From Ariolimax columbianus (Eukaryota > Mollusca > Gastropoda > Stylommatophora > Arionidae), in NCBI GenBank assembly GCA_036924085.1, contig JAVGWX010000014.1, positions 33,795,936 through 33,859,935 of the forward strand: a stretch of DNA of 64,000 bases. Reading direction: 5' to 3'. The notes beneath the pieces are model-generated. The model had not been told where the DNA came from and ran no database searches. It was given only the letters and a program-made list of their open reading frames with translations. The position numbers were made by a program, and so were the translations under genes. Below are positions 40,721 through 51,655 of this stretch, piece after piece (position 1 is the stretch's first letter; each line of letters starts with the position of its first letter).

Positions 40721-41502
40721 CAGTAGTTCTCAACCTGGCACTCGCGGGCACCACTGTCCGACAGTATGACTTATACCAGTAGTTCTCAACCTGCCACTCT
40801 CGGGAACCACTGTGCGCTTTTAATGACATTTGGTGCTCGCGTCATGCAAGTAAAAAAGTGCTCGTGAGCACCAACGCTCATGATATCCGTTTTAATTCCC
40901 AACTTTGTTTTGCAAACCCAAACAAATAATGTTGCTATCCATCCATTATATTTTAGAAAGTTGTTAAGTTGCGCGTTTGCTGACAGTAAACGTATTTACT
41001 GTTTAATGTTCTGAAATATTTCGCACTGCTCACTTGATTCTGGGGTTTCCCTGATGCTGGTCAAGGTCAGCGTTGTGTTGCATCATGGGTTATTGAATTG
41101 ATAGATCACCAGTCCTCCTTAGCGCTGAAATATTCTTTTGAAAAGGAGAAATTCATAACCTTTTGGGGCGCAGAAGATTTTTAAAAATTCGAAAAACTGC
41201 GGAGTGTTTTTCTCAAATGTCTGGCTATGTTCGAAAATGCTTTGTCACGTAGGAAATACCTCAAAAACATAGCACGATACCGATTAACTGATTCTAATCT
41301 GTAAGACTGTTTACGTAGCGACTTCTGCTTAGACATATCTGAACCTCTGAGTGGCTTTCAAGCTCAAGTATATCATTAACACGGTGAGTGTTTTAAAAAT
41401 GTATTGTTTTTCAAAAATGAAACCAATTTGATTTCATGGTGCTCGCGTACTTAATTTTACACGTGAGCGGTGCTCGAAATCTTAAAAGGTTGAGAACCCC
41501 TG
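40721..41502 (+). mobile_element. hAT-type transposon derivative with a transposase stub
   Basis: Left terminus CAGTAGTTCTCAACCTGGCA and right terminus AGGTTGAGAACCCCTG (reverse complement CAGGGGTTCTCAACCT) are a classical hAT inverted repeat, 14 of 16 matching. The left end is duplicated (CAG at 40721 and 40777, period 56). Near the right end a plus-strand frame reads CLAMFENALSRRKYL, RYRLTDSNL, stop, DCLRSDFCLDI and FQAQVYH (about 41212-41376), the hAT transposase C-terminal dimerisation segment. Flanks ACTTATAC and GCGTACAC match only 5 of 8, so a target duplication is doubtful. Confidence 0.78.
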
Positions 41503-42074
41503 GCGTACACTGGCACTCGTGACGCAATTCTATGTGATATCCCAAAGATCTTTCATAAACACCTATTCTCCAAGGCCGGGATTCTGCGCTCCCTGATGTT
41601 ACCTACTCAGAAAACAAAAACCGTTGGTTGAAACTGGTGTACATTCACCAGAAAAAAAGTTAACCTTATCGTAAAAGAACAGACGTACATTCAATACAAT
41701 CCAGTCTACCCAGCTATAAATGGGTACTAGACTTACTGTTAAGGAAGGAAAGGCATTGCCGAGTGGAAGTGGTCATCTCACATCGTATAAAGCTGAGCAC
41801 TAGAAGAATAAAGTTCAAAACACTTCATCTCTGACAGCAGTGACAACATTTAGTTCTCACTCAAGCCGTACCGATGCCCAAAGGGATATCAACCACTGTA
41901 ACTGTCTAATCAAGTCGTAAAAGGCAATTCATGGAGATTGTGCCTGAGCTTAGCAGCCCCATCATGCATGTAAGAAACAAGGATATGACATCACCGCTAT
42001 GAATCCCTGGATACAGGACTCTTGTTACGGGGGAAGCTGTAGTCGGAGCCCGATGCTTCGACGGGCGCCAGATT
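41503..42074. other. No gene seen
   Basis: Contains an R3-like trace near 41915-41985 (AAGTCGTAAAAGGC, CAGCCCCATCATGCATGTAA). Otherwise nothing supportable. Confidence 0.4.
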
Positions 42075-42200
42075 AACCGGTTACACAATAATCATGTGAT
42101 TTTTTCTAGACATTCTAACCACGGGCAACAGGAGATGAACCGGTTACACAATAATCATGTGGTTTCTTCTAGACATTCTAACCACGGGCAACAGGAGATG
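42075..42200. repeat. 63-bp direct duplication
   Basis: AACCGGTTACACAATAATCA starts at 42075 and 42138 and continues through TCTAGACATTCTAACCACGG and GCAACAGGAGATGA in both copies. Confidence 0.93.
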
Positions 42201-42234
42201 ACTACAGCATAGCGGATACAACTTAAGGGCTCAG

Positions 42235-43292
42235 TACATTACATAATTGCAGTATGAGAGCACTAGTACATCAGATGATTACATGATGAGTGCATTAGTA
42301 CAGGACATGATTACACCATGAGTGTATTAGTACAGGACATGATTACAACATGAGTACATTAGTACAGGGCATGATTACAACATAAGTGCATTAGTACAGG
42401 GCATGATTACAACATAAGTGCATTAGTACAGGGCATGATTACAACATAAGTGCATTAGTACAGGGCATGATTACAACATAAGTGCATTAGTACAGGGCAT
42501 GAGTGCATTAGTACAGGACATGATTACAACATAAGTGCATTAGTACAGGGCATGATTACAACATGAGTGCATTAGTACCGGACATGATTACAACATGAGT
42601 GCATTAGTACAGGACATGATTACATGATGAGTGCATTAGTACAAGACATGATTACACGATGAGTGCATTGGTACATGACATGATTACATAATGAGTGCAT
42701 TAGTACAGGACATGATTACGACATGAGTGCATTAGTACAGGACATGATTACGACATGAGAGCACTAGTACAAGAGATGATTACATGATGAGTGCATTAGT
42801 TCAAGACATGATTACGACATGAGAGCACTAGTACAAGAGATGATTACATAATGAGTGCATTAGTACAGGACATGATTACGACATGAGTGCATTAGTACAG
42901 GACATGATTACGACATGAGTGCATTAGTACAGGACATGATTACGACATGAGAGCACTAGTACAAGAGATGATTACATGATGAGTGCATTAGTTCAAGACA
43001 TGATTACATGATGAGTGCATTAGTACAGGACATGATTACGACATGAGAGCACTAGTACAAGAGATGATTACAACATGAGAGCACTAGTACAAAACATGAT
43101 TACAAAATCAGAGCACTAGTACATGAGATAATTACATCATAAAGTGCATTAGTACATGACATTATTACAACATGAGAGCATTAGTACAGTACATGATTAC
43201 AACATGAGAGCACTAGTACAGGACATGATTACAAAATGAGAGCACTAGTACAAGAGATGATTACAACATTAGAGCACAAGTGCGTGAGATTA
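42235..43292. repeat. 32-bp minisatellite, left block
   Basis: Unit CATGATTACAACATAAGTGC plus ATTAGTACAGGG, about 32 copies with GAGAGCACTAG and GATGAGTGCATT variants. It continues at 44531-44700 after an insertion. Confidence 0.93.
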
Positions 43293-44530
43293 TTGTAACA
43301 GTTTCAGCTGGAGCATGGGTGTTAAGGGCAGGGATGATTGGGCTGGCGACTCTGGGAACAAAGGTTGCCTGGATACGTGCCAAGGTCACTCACCGTCTCG
43401 ACACTAAGTCGAAAAAGGAAACGAGGAGTTAGGGGGGAGAATTTGTATGGTACAGGTGGTGGTTCGGAGCTGACCACTCTGGCGTTTCGAATCAGCGTAG
43501 TGGGGGTTGGTGACAGTCAAATGCCGCCACGTCGGCTACGAGACATTGAGAGTGACAGTGATTCGGGGTTAATCATTCAATAACAACAAGTTGGAGGTAT
43601 TTCTAAATTAGAGTGACGGCTAAGTCAGACAACCAACAGGAGACCATTGGACAGCCATGATGTTGCTTGAGACTATAAAATACTCGGCAAAGATGAGCTC
43701 AAGAAGACTGGCTAGGAGAGAGATTGATAGGCTGTTAGTAGCCTAACAGACTGAGAGATAAATTGAGTTTGCAGGGTGACTGAACCAGCATACACCTTCG
43801 AATTTTGGCCAGTCGCTCAATAAGTGTGTGTGTGTGTGTGTGTTGGACCAGGAAGAAATCTGAATGTGTGTCGTACGTGCAGGGCACCTAGTGAACGATG
43901 CTAGGTCTGGTTACAGAGGAATGCAAAAATACGTGAAGACATTACGTAAGAGATCTGAATGTCTGTGGTATTAGGCAGGACACTTTGGGAACGAAGTGTG
44001 TTCTTAGGTATGTGTGTGCACAGATCGCCTGAGTGTGTGACCACAAGTCAGTACGTGATTCCGACTATTACATAGGAATGCATAGATCGCCTGAGCATAC
44101 GTAAACTGATAGAATGTAGATGTGCAAATCGCCTGACTGAAGATGATCTGATTGTGTGTGAATGCCGAGAATTACAGAGTACGTATTACGATCGCGAGGG
44201 CGAGTTTGTGAGTGTGTATAGAGTGGTGACAGATAAGGGGAGTGTAGCTGCGAGAGCTTGGGTTAGTTAGTTTGGAGAAAATATTCAAAAGGTAGTGCTT
44301 AAACTCCATTGTAGTTCAATAAATATATATAAATAGTATGCGATTTTAGTTCAGATGTATTGTGTTCTTTTTGCTAATAATGTTTTTGGTGTATATTGTT
44401 ATTAAATATGTTACATTTTGTTAGATAGTGTTTATTGTGTTATTTACTGTGTGAAGTCGTGTTGTGGTGTAGATACATGTTCTAACACTTTAGATAAGTA
44501 ACTACTCTGTGAAATCTAGACTCTGCCACA
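43293..44530 (+). mobile_element. Probable solo LTR inserted in the 32-bp array
   Basis: A 1.24-kb unrelated block interrupts the array. It starts TGTAACAG and ends CTGCCACA (TGT...ACA termini; reverse complement of the end is TGTGGCAG). It contains a TATA-type box, GACTATAAAATACTC, near 43670 and AATAAA near 44320, the arrangement of an LTR promoter and polyadenylation signal, plus a TG microsatellite near 43826. GATTA occurs on both sides (43288-43292 and 44532-44536), but GATTA is also part of the array unit, so the duplication is not decisive. No gag or pol ORF. Confidence 0.5.
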
Positions 44531-44700
44531 TGATTACAACAGGAGAGCGCTAGTACAGGACATGATTAGAACACGAGAGCACTAGTTCATGACATAATCA
44601 CAACATTAGAGCACTAGTCCATGAGATGATTACAACATGAGAGCACTAGTACAGGACATAATTACAACATGAGAGCACTAGTACAGGTAATAATTACAAC
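44531..44700. repeat. 32-bp minisatellite, right block
   Basis: Same unit as 42235-43292 (ATGATTACAAC, GAGAGCACTAGTAC), about five copies, showing that the array was once continuous. Confidence 0.88.
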
Positions 44701-44837
44701 GTATATGTACTCTCTTCACGTGTGATGTTTAAATGTGAACTACTCCTGGCCTCCACTGGAACTTTATCTTCATTCTGTCCATTAGACATTCAAAAAAATA
44801 TATTAATGTAAAATAACGTGAATTTACGATGTAATTA

Positions 44838-45485
44838 TCATCATCATCATCATGTAGCATGTCCTTTATAGAACGTCGCTCCCATCATAGTATGTCTGAA
44901 AGAAACTTTTTCCCTTGCCAAAACTCAAGTCTCCACGACAGTCATACCCAGGCATTCCTGGGTATCTTGGTGCCATCGTCTTCTTGGTCTTATTCTCTGT
45001 ATTCAACTCTTGCCGAATGTCTATATCTATCTTTTTCTCTGGGTATTCTGAGGTTCTTTCTATAACATTGTTACTAGAAGGATTCGATTTTTTGTCTACA
45101 AGTTTTGGTAATCGTCTATGATTCGCAGCCATAATCTGTCACAAGAAAACACCAGGCTTTCAAGACTTTCACTTTTGTCGATTTGTTAGTGATCTGATAT
45201 AATTTATTCAGGTTGTTCAATCTCTGTATTGCCATGGCTAGTCTTTCTTTCGAGCATTCGCCATTTTTATTTAATCTGGAGCCCAGATATTCAACATGCG
45301 TTACCTGATCTATTTCCCCACCTTCCACCATAAATTTATGATGACGTCGTGTTTTGTTGGTGGTCATTATCTTTGTTTAGTTTATAAACAGGTTTTGATC
45401 TTTACTGTGCCCATTTACGACTGAAAGTAGCTGCTCTAGCCCTTCTGCACTTCTTGATATTCCTAGTACAGGAGGTGGGTACAGC
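44838..45485 (-). mobile_element. EN-RT LINE relic, 3' part
   Basis: Minus-strand reading: EGLEQLLSVVNGHSKDQNLF, FMVEGGEIDQVTHVEYLGSR, LNKNGECSKERLAMAIQRLN, STKVKVLKAW, and a tail ending in KSFFQTYYDGSDVL. It closes with AAAGGACATGCTACATGATG followed by a GAT repeat, the LINE's 3' end. The same 3' end is seen at 60170-60195. Stops and frameshifts are present. Confidence 0.75.
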
Positions 45486-45535
45486 ATGGGAGCATTGTCA
45501 TCTGGTATCGTAACTCTGGAATCTCGTAACTGCCA

Positions 45536-46135
45536 ATCGTTGTTGTTGTTTGCGAATGCCCACAGTGAGTCGGTTACTCTTATGTGCGCCCTGAAAAGGA
45601 CGTTAAATGGCGGGTTGCAGTAGCTTTCCTCACATCCCGAGCATGCTAATGAAAATGTACCGGAGTCCTCCAGGCAGTTGAATGAGTATGCTTGGCTTCA
45701 TCTGCGTGTTGCTGACTACTACGGGGATCACGTCGAACATCACCTTGTTATCCAGAATGTTGTCCTCGACAACATCCCGTTTCCAGGACGACCTACGAAG
45801 AGGCCAGGTGAAGGTCGTGGCCAGAATATTTCTCCTTACCGGGGCTTACATTGTCTGATCAGTGTGTTTTGCCTGACCAGACGTTAACTCATCGTCCCGT
45901 CAGGTGAGAGTCTTAGTCAATATATTTCTCCTGACCGGGGCTTACATTGTCTGATCAGTGTGTTTTGCCTGACCAGACGTTAACTCATCGTCACGTCAGG
46001 TGAGAGTCTTGGTCAGTATATTTCTCCTGACCGGGACTTACATTGTCTGATCAGTGTGTTGTGCCTGACCCTGGCTAACATTGTCTGATCAATGTGTTTT
46101 GCCTGACCAGACGTTAAGCCTCACCGTCCCCACCG
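45536..46135 (-). mobile_element. SINE R2 with an internally triplicated 5' segment, inserted in the LINE relic
   Basis: On the minus strand the 3' part (45760-45536) aligns with R2 at 27330-27535 (GATCCCCGTAGTAGTCAGCA, CTCGGGATGTGAGGAAAGCT, AACAACAACAACG tail). The 5' part (46135-45830) is a 96-bp tandem repeat, about three copies (GGGGCTTACATTGTCTGATC at 45841 and 45937, variant at 46033). Each copy corresponds to the single GTCCGGCCAGGCACAA...CTGACCAAGA segment of the 27190 copy. LINE RT sequence lies on both sides. Confidence 0.7.
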
Positions 46136-46139
46136 CCGA

Positions 46140-46450
46140 TCGTAAATGTATCAAAACTTTAAATGTTCACGTCCTCTCCACCATTTCTCATTATACATTC
46201 TGCATATATGTTTTAAATTAGGTGAGAGGATACATCCCTGTCTCACTCTCTTTTGTACTACGAACCAATCATATGTTTGCCTAGATACTCGGACAGCGGC
46301 TCGTTGATCTTGGTATAATGTTTCAATGAGATGGATAATATGTACAGGAAACCCCATTTACTTCATGATGTTCCACAGATTTTGATTTTTACTGTATCGA
46401 AAGCCTTGGTGTAATCAATGAAACACGTGTCTACATTTACATTAAACTCT
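46140..46450 (-). mobile_element. EN-RT LINE relic, RT fingers/palm part
   Basis: Minus-strand reading: FIDYTKAFDTVK, GFPVHIIHLIETLYQDQRAA, VRVSRQTYDWFVVQKRVRQG and CILSPNL, standard for EN-RT LINEs. It is separated from its 3' part by the R2 SINE. Confidence 0.75.
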
Positions 46451-46647
46451 ACATTTTTTGGAAATTAAAGACAACATAAATAACCGACATAAGCACACAC
46501 TGCAACAACGTCAGGTCAACAAACATGGCAGGAAAGAAGTAGCAAGAACGACAAGGAATGTATGGACGATAAACTAAGGGAGTGTTTACATTTAACTAAG
46601 GGTCGTTCCAAGACAGAGCAAAAATGATAAGACATTGGTCAGCATTC
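46451..46647. other. No feature recognised
   Basis: A-rich on the plus strand, no ORF with motifs. Probably degraded LINE or SINE flank. Confidence 0.4.
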
Positions 46648-46965
46648 GTTCTCAAACTCTTCCGCTACCAAGCCCTTAAAAAGGGATTTGCAAGTAGCAG
46701 GATTTTGGACGTACAGCGGAATACGGTGTGTGGTAGGTTACAGTTTGACTGCGATATTTACAGTTGTATTTATATACATTTTTAGGTACCCGGTTAGCCT
46801 TCCCTCTTCGATCCTTTCTTCGTAGTTAGTCTGCTCTGTCGTAGCCTGTTATTCAGGATCACCACGTGGAGGTGTAGATGGGTCTTGGCAGATCAGGTTC
46901 GCTGACCCTGACGCTAACCATCAGTTTTGGGTCGCTGACCGTTGCAGCTCATGCACTGTTCAGCA
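46648..46965 (-). mobile_element. SINE R1, minus strand
   Basis: Reverse complement of the R1 order: TACCAAGCCCTTAAAAAGGG, CGGTTAGCCTTCCCTCTTCG, GATCCTTTCTTCG, ATTCAGGATCACCACGTGGA, GGTGTAGATGGGTCTTGGCA and GGTTCGCTGACCCTGACGC. The 32-bp array begins directly beyond its 5' end. Confidence 0.82.
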
Positions 46966-46967
46966 TC

Positions 46968-48215
46968 TTGATCCCCGAGATGGATTTGATATGTACAATA
47001 TAATATCCGAGATGGATTTGGTATGTACAATATAATATCCAAGATGGATTTGGTATGCACAATATAATATCCGAGATGGATTTGGTATGTACAATATAAT
47101 ATCCAAGATGGATTTGGTATGCACAATATAATATCCAAGATGGATTTGGTATGTACAATATAATATCCAAGATGGATTTGGCATGTACAATATAATATCC
47201 AAGATGGATTTGGTATGTACAATATAATATCCAAGATGGATTTAGTATGTACAATATAATTTCCAATATGGATTAAGTATGTACAATATAATATCCAAGA
47301 TGGATTTGGTATGTACAATATAATATCCGAGATGGATTTTGTATGTACAATATAATATCCAAGATGGATTTGGTATGTACAATATAATATCCAAGATGGA
47401 TTTGGTATGTACAATATAATGTTCAAGATGGATTTGGTATGTACAATATAATATCCAAGATGGATTTGATATGTACAATATAATATCCAATATGGATTTG
47501 GTATGTACAATATAATATCCAAGATGGATTTGGTATGTACAATATAATATCCGAGATGGATTTGGTATGTACAATATAATATCCACGATGGATTTGGTAT
47601 TAACAATACAATATCCAAGATGGATTTGGTATGTACAATATAATATCCAAGATGGATTTGGTATGTACAATATAATATCCAAGATGGATTTGGTATGTAC
47701 AATATAATATCCGAGATGGATTTTGTATGTACAATATAATATCCAAAATGGATTTGGTATGTACAATATAATATCCAAGATGGATTTGGTATGTACAATA
47801 TAATGTTCAAGATGGATTTGGTATGTACAATATAATATCCAAGATGGATTTGATATGTACAATATAATATCCAATATGGATTTGGTATGTACAATATAAT
47901 ATCCAAGATGGATTTGGTATGTACAATATAATATCCGAGATGGATTTGGTATGTACAATATAATATCCACGATGGATTTGGTATTAACAATACAATATCC
48001 AAGATGGATTTGGTATGTACAATATAATATCCAAGATGGATTTGGTATGTACAATATAATATCCAAGATGGATTTGGTATGTACAATATAATATCCAAGA
48101 TGGATTTGGTATGTACAATATAATATCCAAGATGGATTTGATATGTACAATATAATATCCAAGATGGATTTGGTATGTACAATGTAATATCAGAGATGGA
48201 TTTGGTATGAAGAAG
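46968..48215. repeat. 32-bp minisatellite, about 39 units, with 384-bp higher-order repeat
   Basis: Unit GTATGTACAATATAATATCC plus AAGATGGATTTG. Rare variants recur 384 bp apart (12 units): GTTCAAG at 47421 and 47805, and ATCCACGATGG with TATTAACAATACA at 47581 and 47965. All three minus frames stay open because the 96-bp triple unit has no stop there; these are not genes. Confidence 0.95.
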
Positions 48216-48539
48216 ACCTCGGGAGGTTAAAACAATGATAAAAGGGCTCTTGTAACAGTCGGTTCCACACCATAAATTGTTCCTCGATGCCTTGTTCAAC
48301 AATTTAAATTGAGGGCCTCATGAGAACGTTTTATTAATGATTTACTCATTCCTCATCTACTCTTGAAGAGTTACTGTAACCTGCTACCAAATAAACGTAT
48401 AGAGTGAAAGTGTGTGGCTTGGATCAACAGCTATAGTTTAGACGTTTTTTCAAAGAGAACGTTTGACTGTTAAATATGCTGTCTTTGTCTTGCTCTGGTT
48501 AAAGTCTAGTTCTTTGCCTCTCAGACACTGTATGTTGTC
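48216..48539. other. No gene; start of a diverged GTTAAAGTCTAGTTCT repeat
   Basis: 48490-48540 (GCTCTGGTTAAAGTCTAGTT) is one member of the diverged repeat seen at 50418-50645. The rest is unremarkable. Confidence 0.5.
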
Positions 48540-48552
48540 AGACCAGCAGGTC

Positions 48553-49073
48553 TACCGTCGCACCAACAAGAGTAGTGGAACAGTGGGTTCCATCCCACTG
48601 TAACATCCAAGGCAACGAGGAGGCAGACAGACTGGCAAAAGAAGGAGCAAGACTACCACAACCAGATTCTAGTGTGACCTACGAAGAGTCCAAAAGGCTT
48701 ATTAGGGCCAGGTACATGGCTAAATGGGAAACAACATACTGGCTACACAAAAAATGATGCCTATTACCGGTTGAACAGAAGAGAGCTGGTCGTGGTCTTC
48801 AGACTCCGCACAGGCCCAACAGACTGAGGTACCACCTATTCAATAAACTGAAGATAGGTGGCACTGACGAATGCACTTGTGGTACCGGGAAAATGACCGC
48901 TGAACATCTGCTGGAAAACTGCCCGATATACGAGGACCAGAGAAAGCACATATGGCCATCACCAGTGGCAACACTAGACAAGCTCTATGGCAGTGTCGAC
49001 AGCCTCAGGATAACCGCTGCTTTCTTCGAAAAAATACCGGTTGACGTCTGACAATGTACGAAGAAGAAGAAGA
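48553..49073 (+). mobile_element. 5'-truncated I-type LINE with 13-bp target-site duplication
   Basis: Perfect AGACCAGCAGGTC at 48540-48552 and 49074-49086. The insert carries the RNase H C-terminus (WVPSHCNIQGNEEADRLAKE) and the Cys/His tail (ECTCGTGKMTAEHLLENCP, in a shifted frame after small deletions near 48730). It ends with GTACGAAGAAGAAGAAGAAG. Same family as 24652-26496. Confidence 0.93.
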
Positions 49074-49086
49074 AGACCAGCAGGTC

Positions 49087-50417
49087 GTGTAGCAGGTCTA
49101 CTTAAGACAGTGAGAGTGTCACAACATTCAATACTGAACGATAAACCTTCCTCATAACAAAACACTAAAGCTTCCGTTAAACAAAATACAACATATTTAT
49201 TTATTACAAAAAGAGTATTTGTTATACATTGATAAAAGCCTAACCTAACTTACTAAACAAATGAAAGCATTTCTAACTCGTGGAATATTAGTATGAACTA
49301 GATAGAATCCCTGAAACTATAAAACCCAGTTCTGTAGTCAAATCTAATATATATATGAAACGCTATACAAATCTTGTCCTATCTAATTAATTACTCTCTT
49401 GCCTGGCATCTCGTGTGCCCATATTGAAAGTTGATCTCTAGTGTTCGCCTATTCTGCGTCGTGTAATGATATCTTCTCACTGCGCTCGTGTGTGTGCTCC
49501 CTGAGTAGTCTTAAGGTGCATCTCCCTTTACATATGCATGTATACGTTCTCTTTATCTGCCTTCCTCCCATATCACAGCGTTCACCGTGAAGACTACATA
49601 TACGTTTACTTATCTCTCTCTCGTTGATCATAAAGGGGCCACCATTTGACTCCACAAAGCACAAATGCAATGTCTCAGGGACATAGTGAGATCCTTCTAG
49701 ATATGCTTTCACAATCGAATGTCACAATATTTTTATTTAGAAAACAAAATTAATTTACATGTTTGCCTCACTAGTTTCTACTCGCGGAGGCTCGCCTATT
49801 CCATTCCAGAACGTAGTCAATTGGGCGATATTAAGACGCATAAACCAGTGCTTGGATGCACGTGTGCGTTTCTAAGTACCTATGCTAGATTTGTGCGCTA
49901 TCAGAAGCTAGCCCAACCAAAGTACAATGGAAGGGCCTCACCCTGAAGGCGCGTGTGCAAGTTGTGCAAGAGTGTGATTGTTGGACAGAGTCACATGAAA
50001 CAAGAGTGTGATTGTTGGACAGTCAAATGAAACAAGAGTGTGATTGTTGGACAGTCAAATGAAACAAGAGTGTGTGGTAAGACGAGAGAGAATCTAAGAA
50101 GAGCTACTCTATCCACCTCTATCTGTCACAATATCCACCGGGCTATCTCTTTCTAAGCCCCTTTGCCCCGTCAAAATCAATTTTCCCTCTGAGCTGAGCG
50201 GCCATTCGTCAATCCAACCATGGCTCCTCCCATCGCGAATCGTACCATTCTCGGCCACCGATTTGACTCAACCTCAATCTGGCGCTGGCGCTGACGCTGT
50301 GTTGAATTTAGCTTTCCTCTACCTCGCCTTGCTTAATACTTTCTCATACAGTTTTTGGTTCTCAAAGAATTAATCCCTAACCCCAATCTCTATTGCCGCA
50401 CAAAGATCTGTTACAGT
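49087..50417. other. No gene recognised; small 32-bp repeat at 49965-50070
   Basis: AGAGTGTGATTGTTGGACAG recurs about four times at 49968-50070. The rest has no motif-bearing ORF and no match to families elsewhere in the window. Confidence 0.45.
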
Positions 50418-50645
50418 CGTCATGTGGGTCTTGCTCTGGTTAAAGTCTAGTTCTCTGTTTCTCAGGGATGCCTTATGTCGTCAGGGTATTGTTCTGGTTA
50501 AAGTCTAATTATCCGTCTCTAAGGGAAGGGACTGTCTATGTCATCAAACCAGCAGGTCGTCCTGAGGATGATGCTCTGTTAAAGTCTAGTTCTCCGTCTC
50601 TCAGCGACTGCCTTGTGTTGTCAGGGTATTGTTCTGGTTAATCCT
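50418..50645. repeat. Diverged ~65-75-bp repeat
   Basis: CTGGTTAAAGTCTAGTTCTC is followed by CGTCTCTCAGGGA and TTGTGTTGTCAGGGTATTG in about three irregular copies. One contains ACCAGCAGGTCGTCCTG, resembling the target of the LINE at 48553. Confidence 0.75.
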
Positions 50646-50795
50646 CATTTTATTGCAAAGATGACCCTTGACTTTATGTCCAGTTCTCAGTCTGAAGATG
50701 ACTTACTCTTCTCTAGTTAAAACAAAGTAGTTTACGCTTTTAAAGTGGAGGCGTTGCTAAGATACCGCAATACAACTTATTTTATTCGGCCTCTC
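50646..50795. other. No feature
   Basis: Short spacer before the 15-bp array. Confidence 0.4.
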
Positions 50796-51228
50796 ACCCT
50801 TCTACCTCTCGTCCTTCTACCTCTCGCCCTTCTACCTCTCGTCCTTCTACCTCTCACCCTTCTACCTCTCGCCCTTCTATCTTTCGCCCTTCTACCTCTC
50901 GTCCTTCTACCTCTCACCCTTCTACCTCTCGCCCTTCTACCTCTCACCCTTTGACCTCTCGTCCTTCTACCTCTCGTCCTTCTACCTCTCACCCTTCTAC
51001 CTCTCACCCTTCTACCTCTCACCCTTCTACCTCTCACCCTTCTACCTCTCACCCTTCTACCTCTCACCCTTCTACCTCTCACCCTTCTACCTCTCACCCT
51101 TCTACCTCTCACCCTTCTACCTCTCACCCTTCGACCTCTCGCCCTTCTATCTTTCGCCCTTCTACCTCTCACCCTTTGACCTCTCGTCCTTCTACCTCTC
51201 GCCCTTCGACCTCTCGCCCTTCTGTCAA
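50796..51228. repeat. 15-bp minisatellite CCTCTCACCCTTCTA, about 29 units
   Basis: Near-perfect 15-bp units with CGT, CGC and CAC variants. The plus strand is pure pyrimidine over long stretches, so triplex formation is conceivable. The minus frame repeating RGRRV is an artefact. Confidence 0.96.
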
Positions 51229-51655
51229 ATGACCTAAAATTATATCTATACGTGCGTGTTAATTGTTCTTTAGTTCCATAGGGTCACTATAGCTGAGAGG
51301 GAAGACGCTCGCTGGTCAGAAAAGGAAAGAAAGTCCAAAACTGTGAACGGTTTGAAACCCACAAGTTTCAGTCGTCCTCTTTTCTTAGGTAAGGTGAAAC
51401 TGGTGCCTAATCCTATCGGAGATGGAAGATAAATGTGCGAGGTACCATGTACACGCTGTGCACGTAAAATAAGTATTGACAGCTGAACATTGAATAAGAA
51501 GGCTGTTAACCGCTGCCCAGGCAACAATTCTTAAGGAACGAAATTCCTACCGGATCGTAACCAGTATGAAGGTCAAAAGGACGTAGATCCTCCACCATGC
51601 GATGGACACGAAACCAGTCATCTGTTTGTCTGGACACTCGATTGCAATGTATATA
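51229..51655 (+). mobile_element. Spacer with a tRNA-like SINE head at 51283-51365
   Basis: TAGCTGAGAGG (51290-51300) fits a pol III A box and GGTTTGAAACC (51349-51359) a B box with one change, 48 nt apart. This is a weak tRNA-derived SINE call. The rest of the interval shows nothing. Confidence 0.4.

Noticed and set aside
42235..43292. CRISPR-like appearance of short repeated units
   Set aside because: Units are contiguous with no unique spacers, and the setting is eukaryotic.
46914..48302. 462-codon minus-strand ORF repeating YCTYQIHLGYYIVHTKS
   Set aside because: Product of a 32-bp array whose triple unit (96 bp) is stop-free. It is open in overlapping frames at the same place and has no domain.
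49449..49712. Minus-strand 87-codon ORF with several Cys
   Set aside because: No recognisable domain, no splice context and no repeat or conservation evidence; length is within chance for this composition.
50777..51172. Arg-rich RGRRV repeat ORF, like a nucleic-acid-binding protein
   Set aside because: Direct translation of the 15-bp array; no flanking coding sequence.
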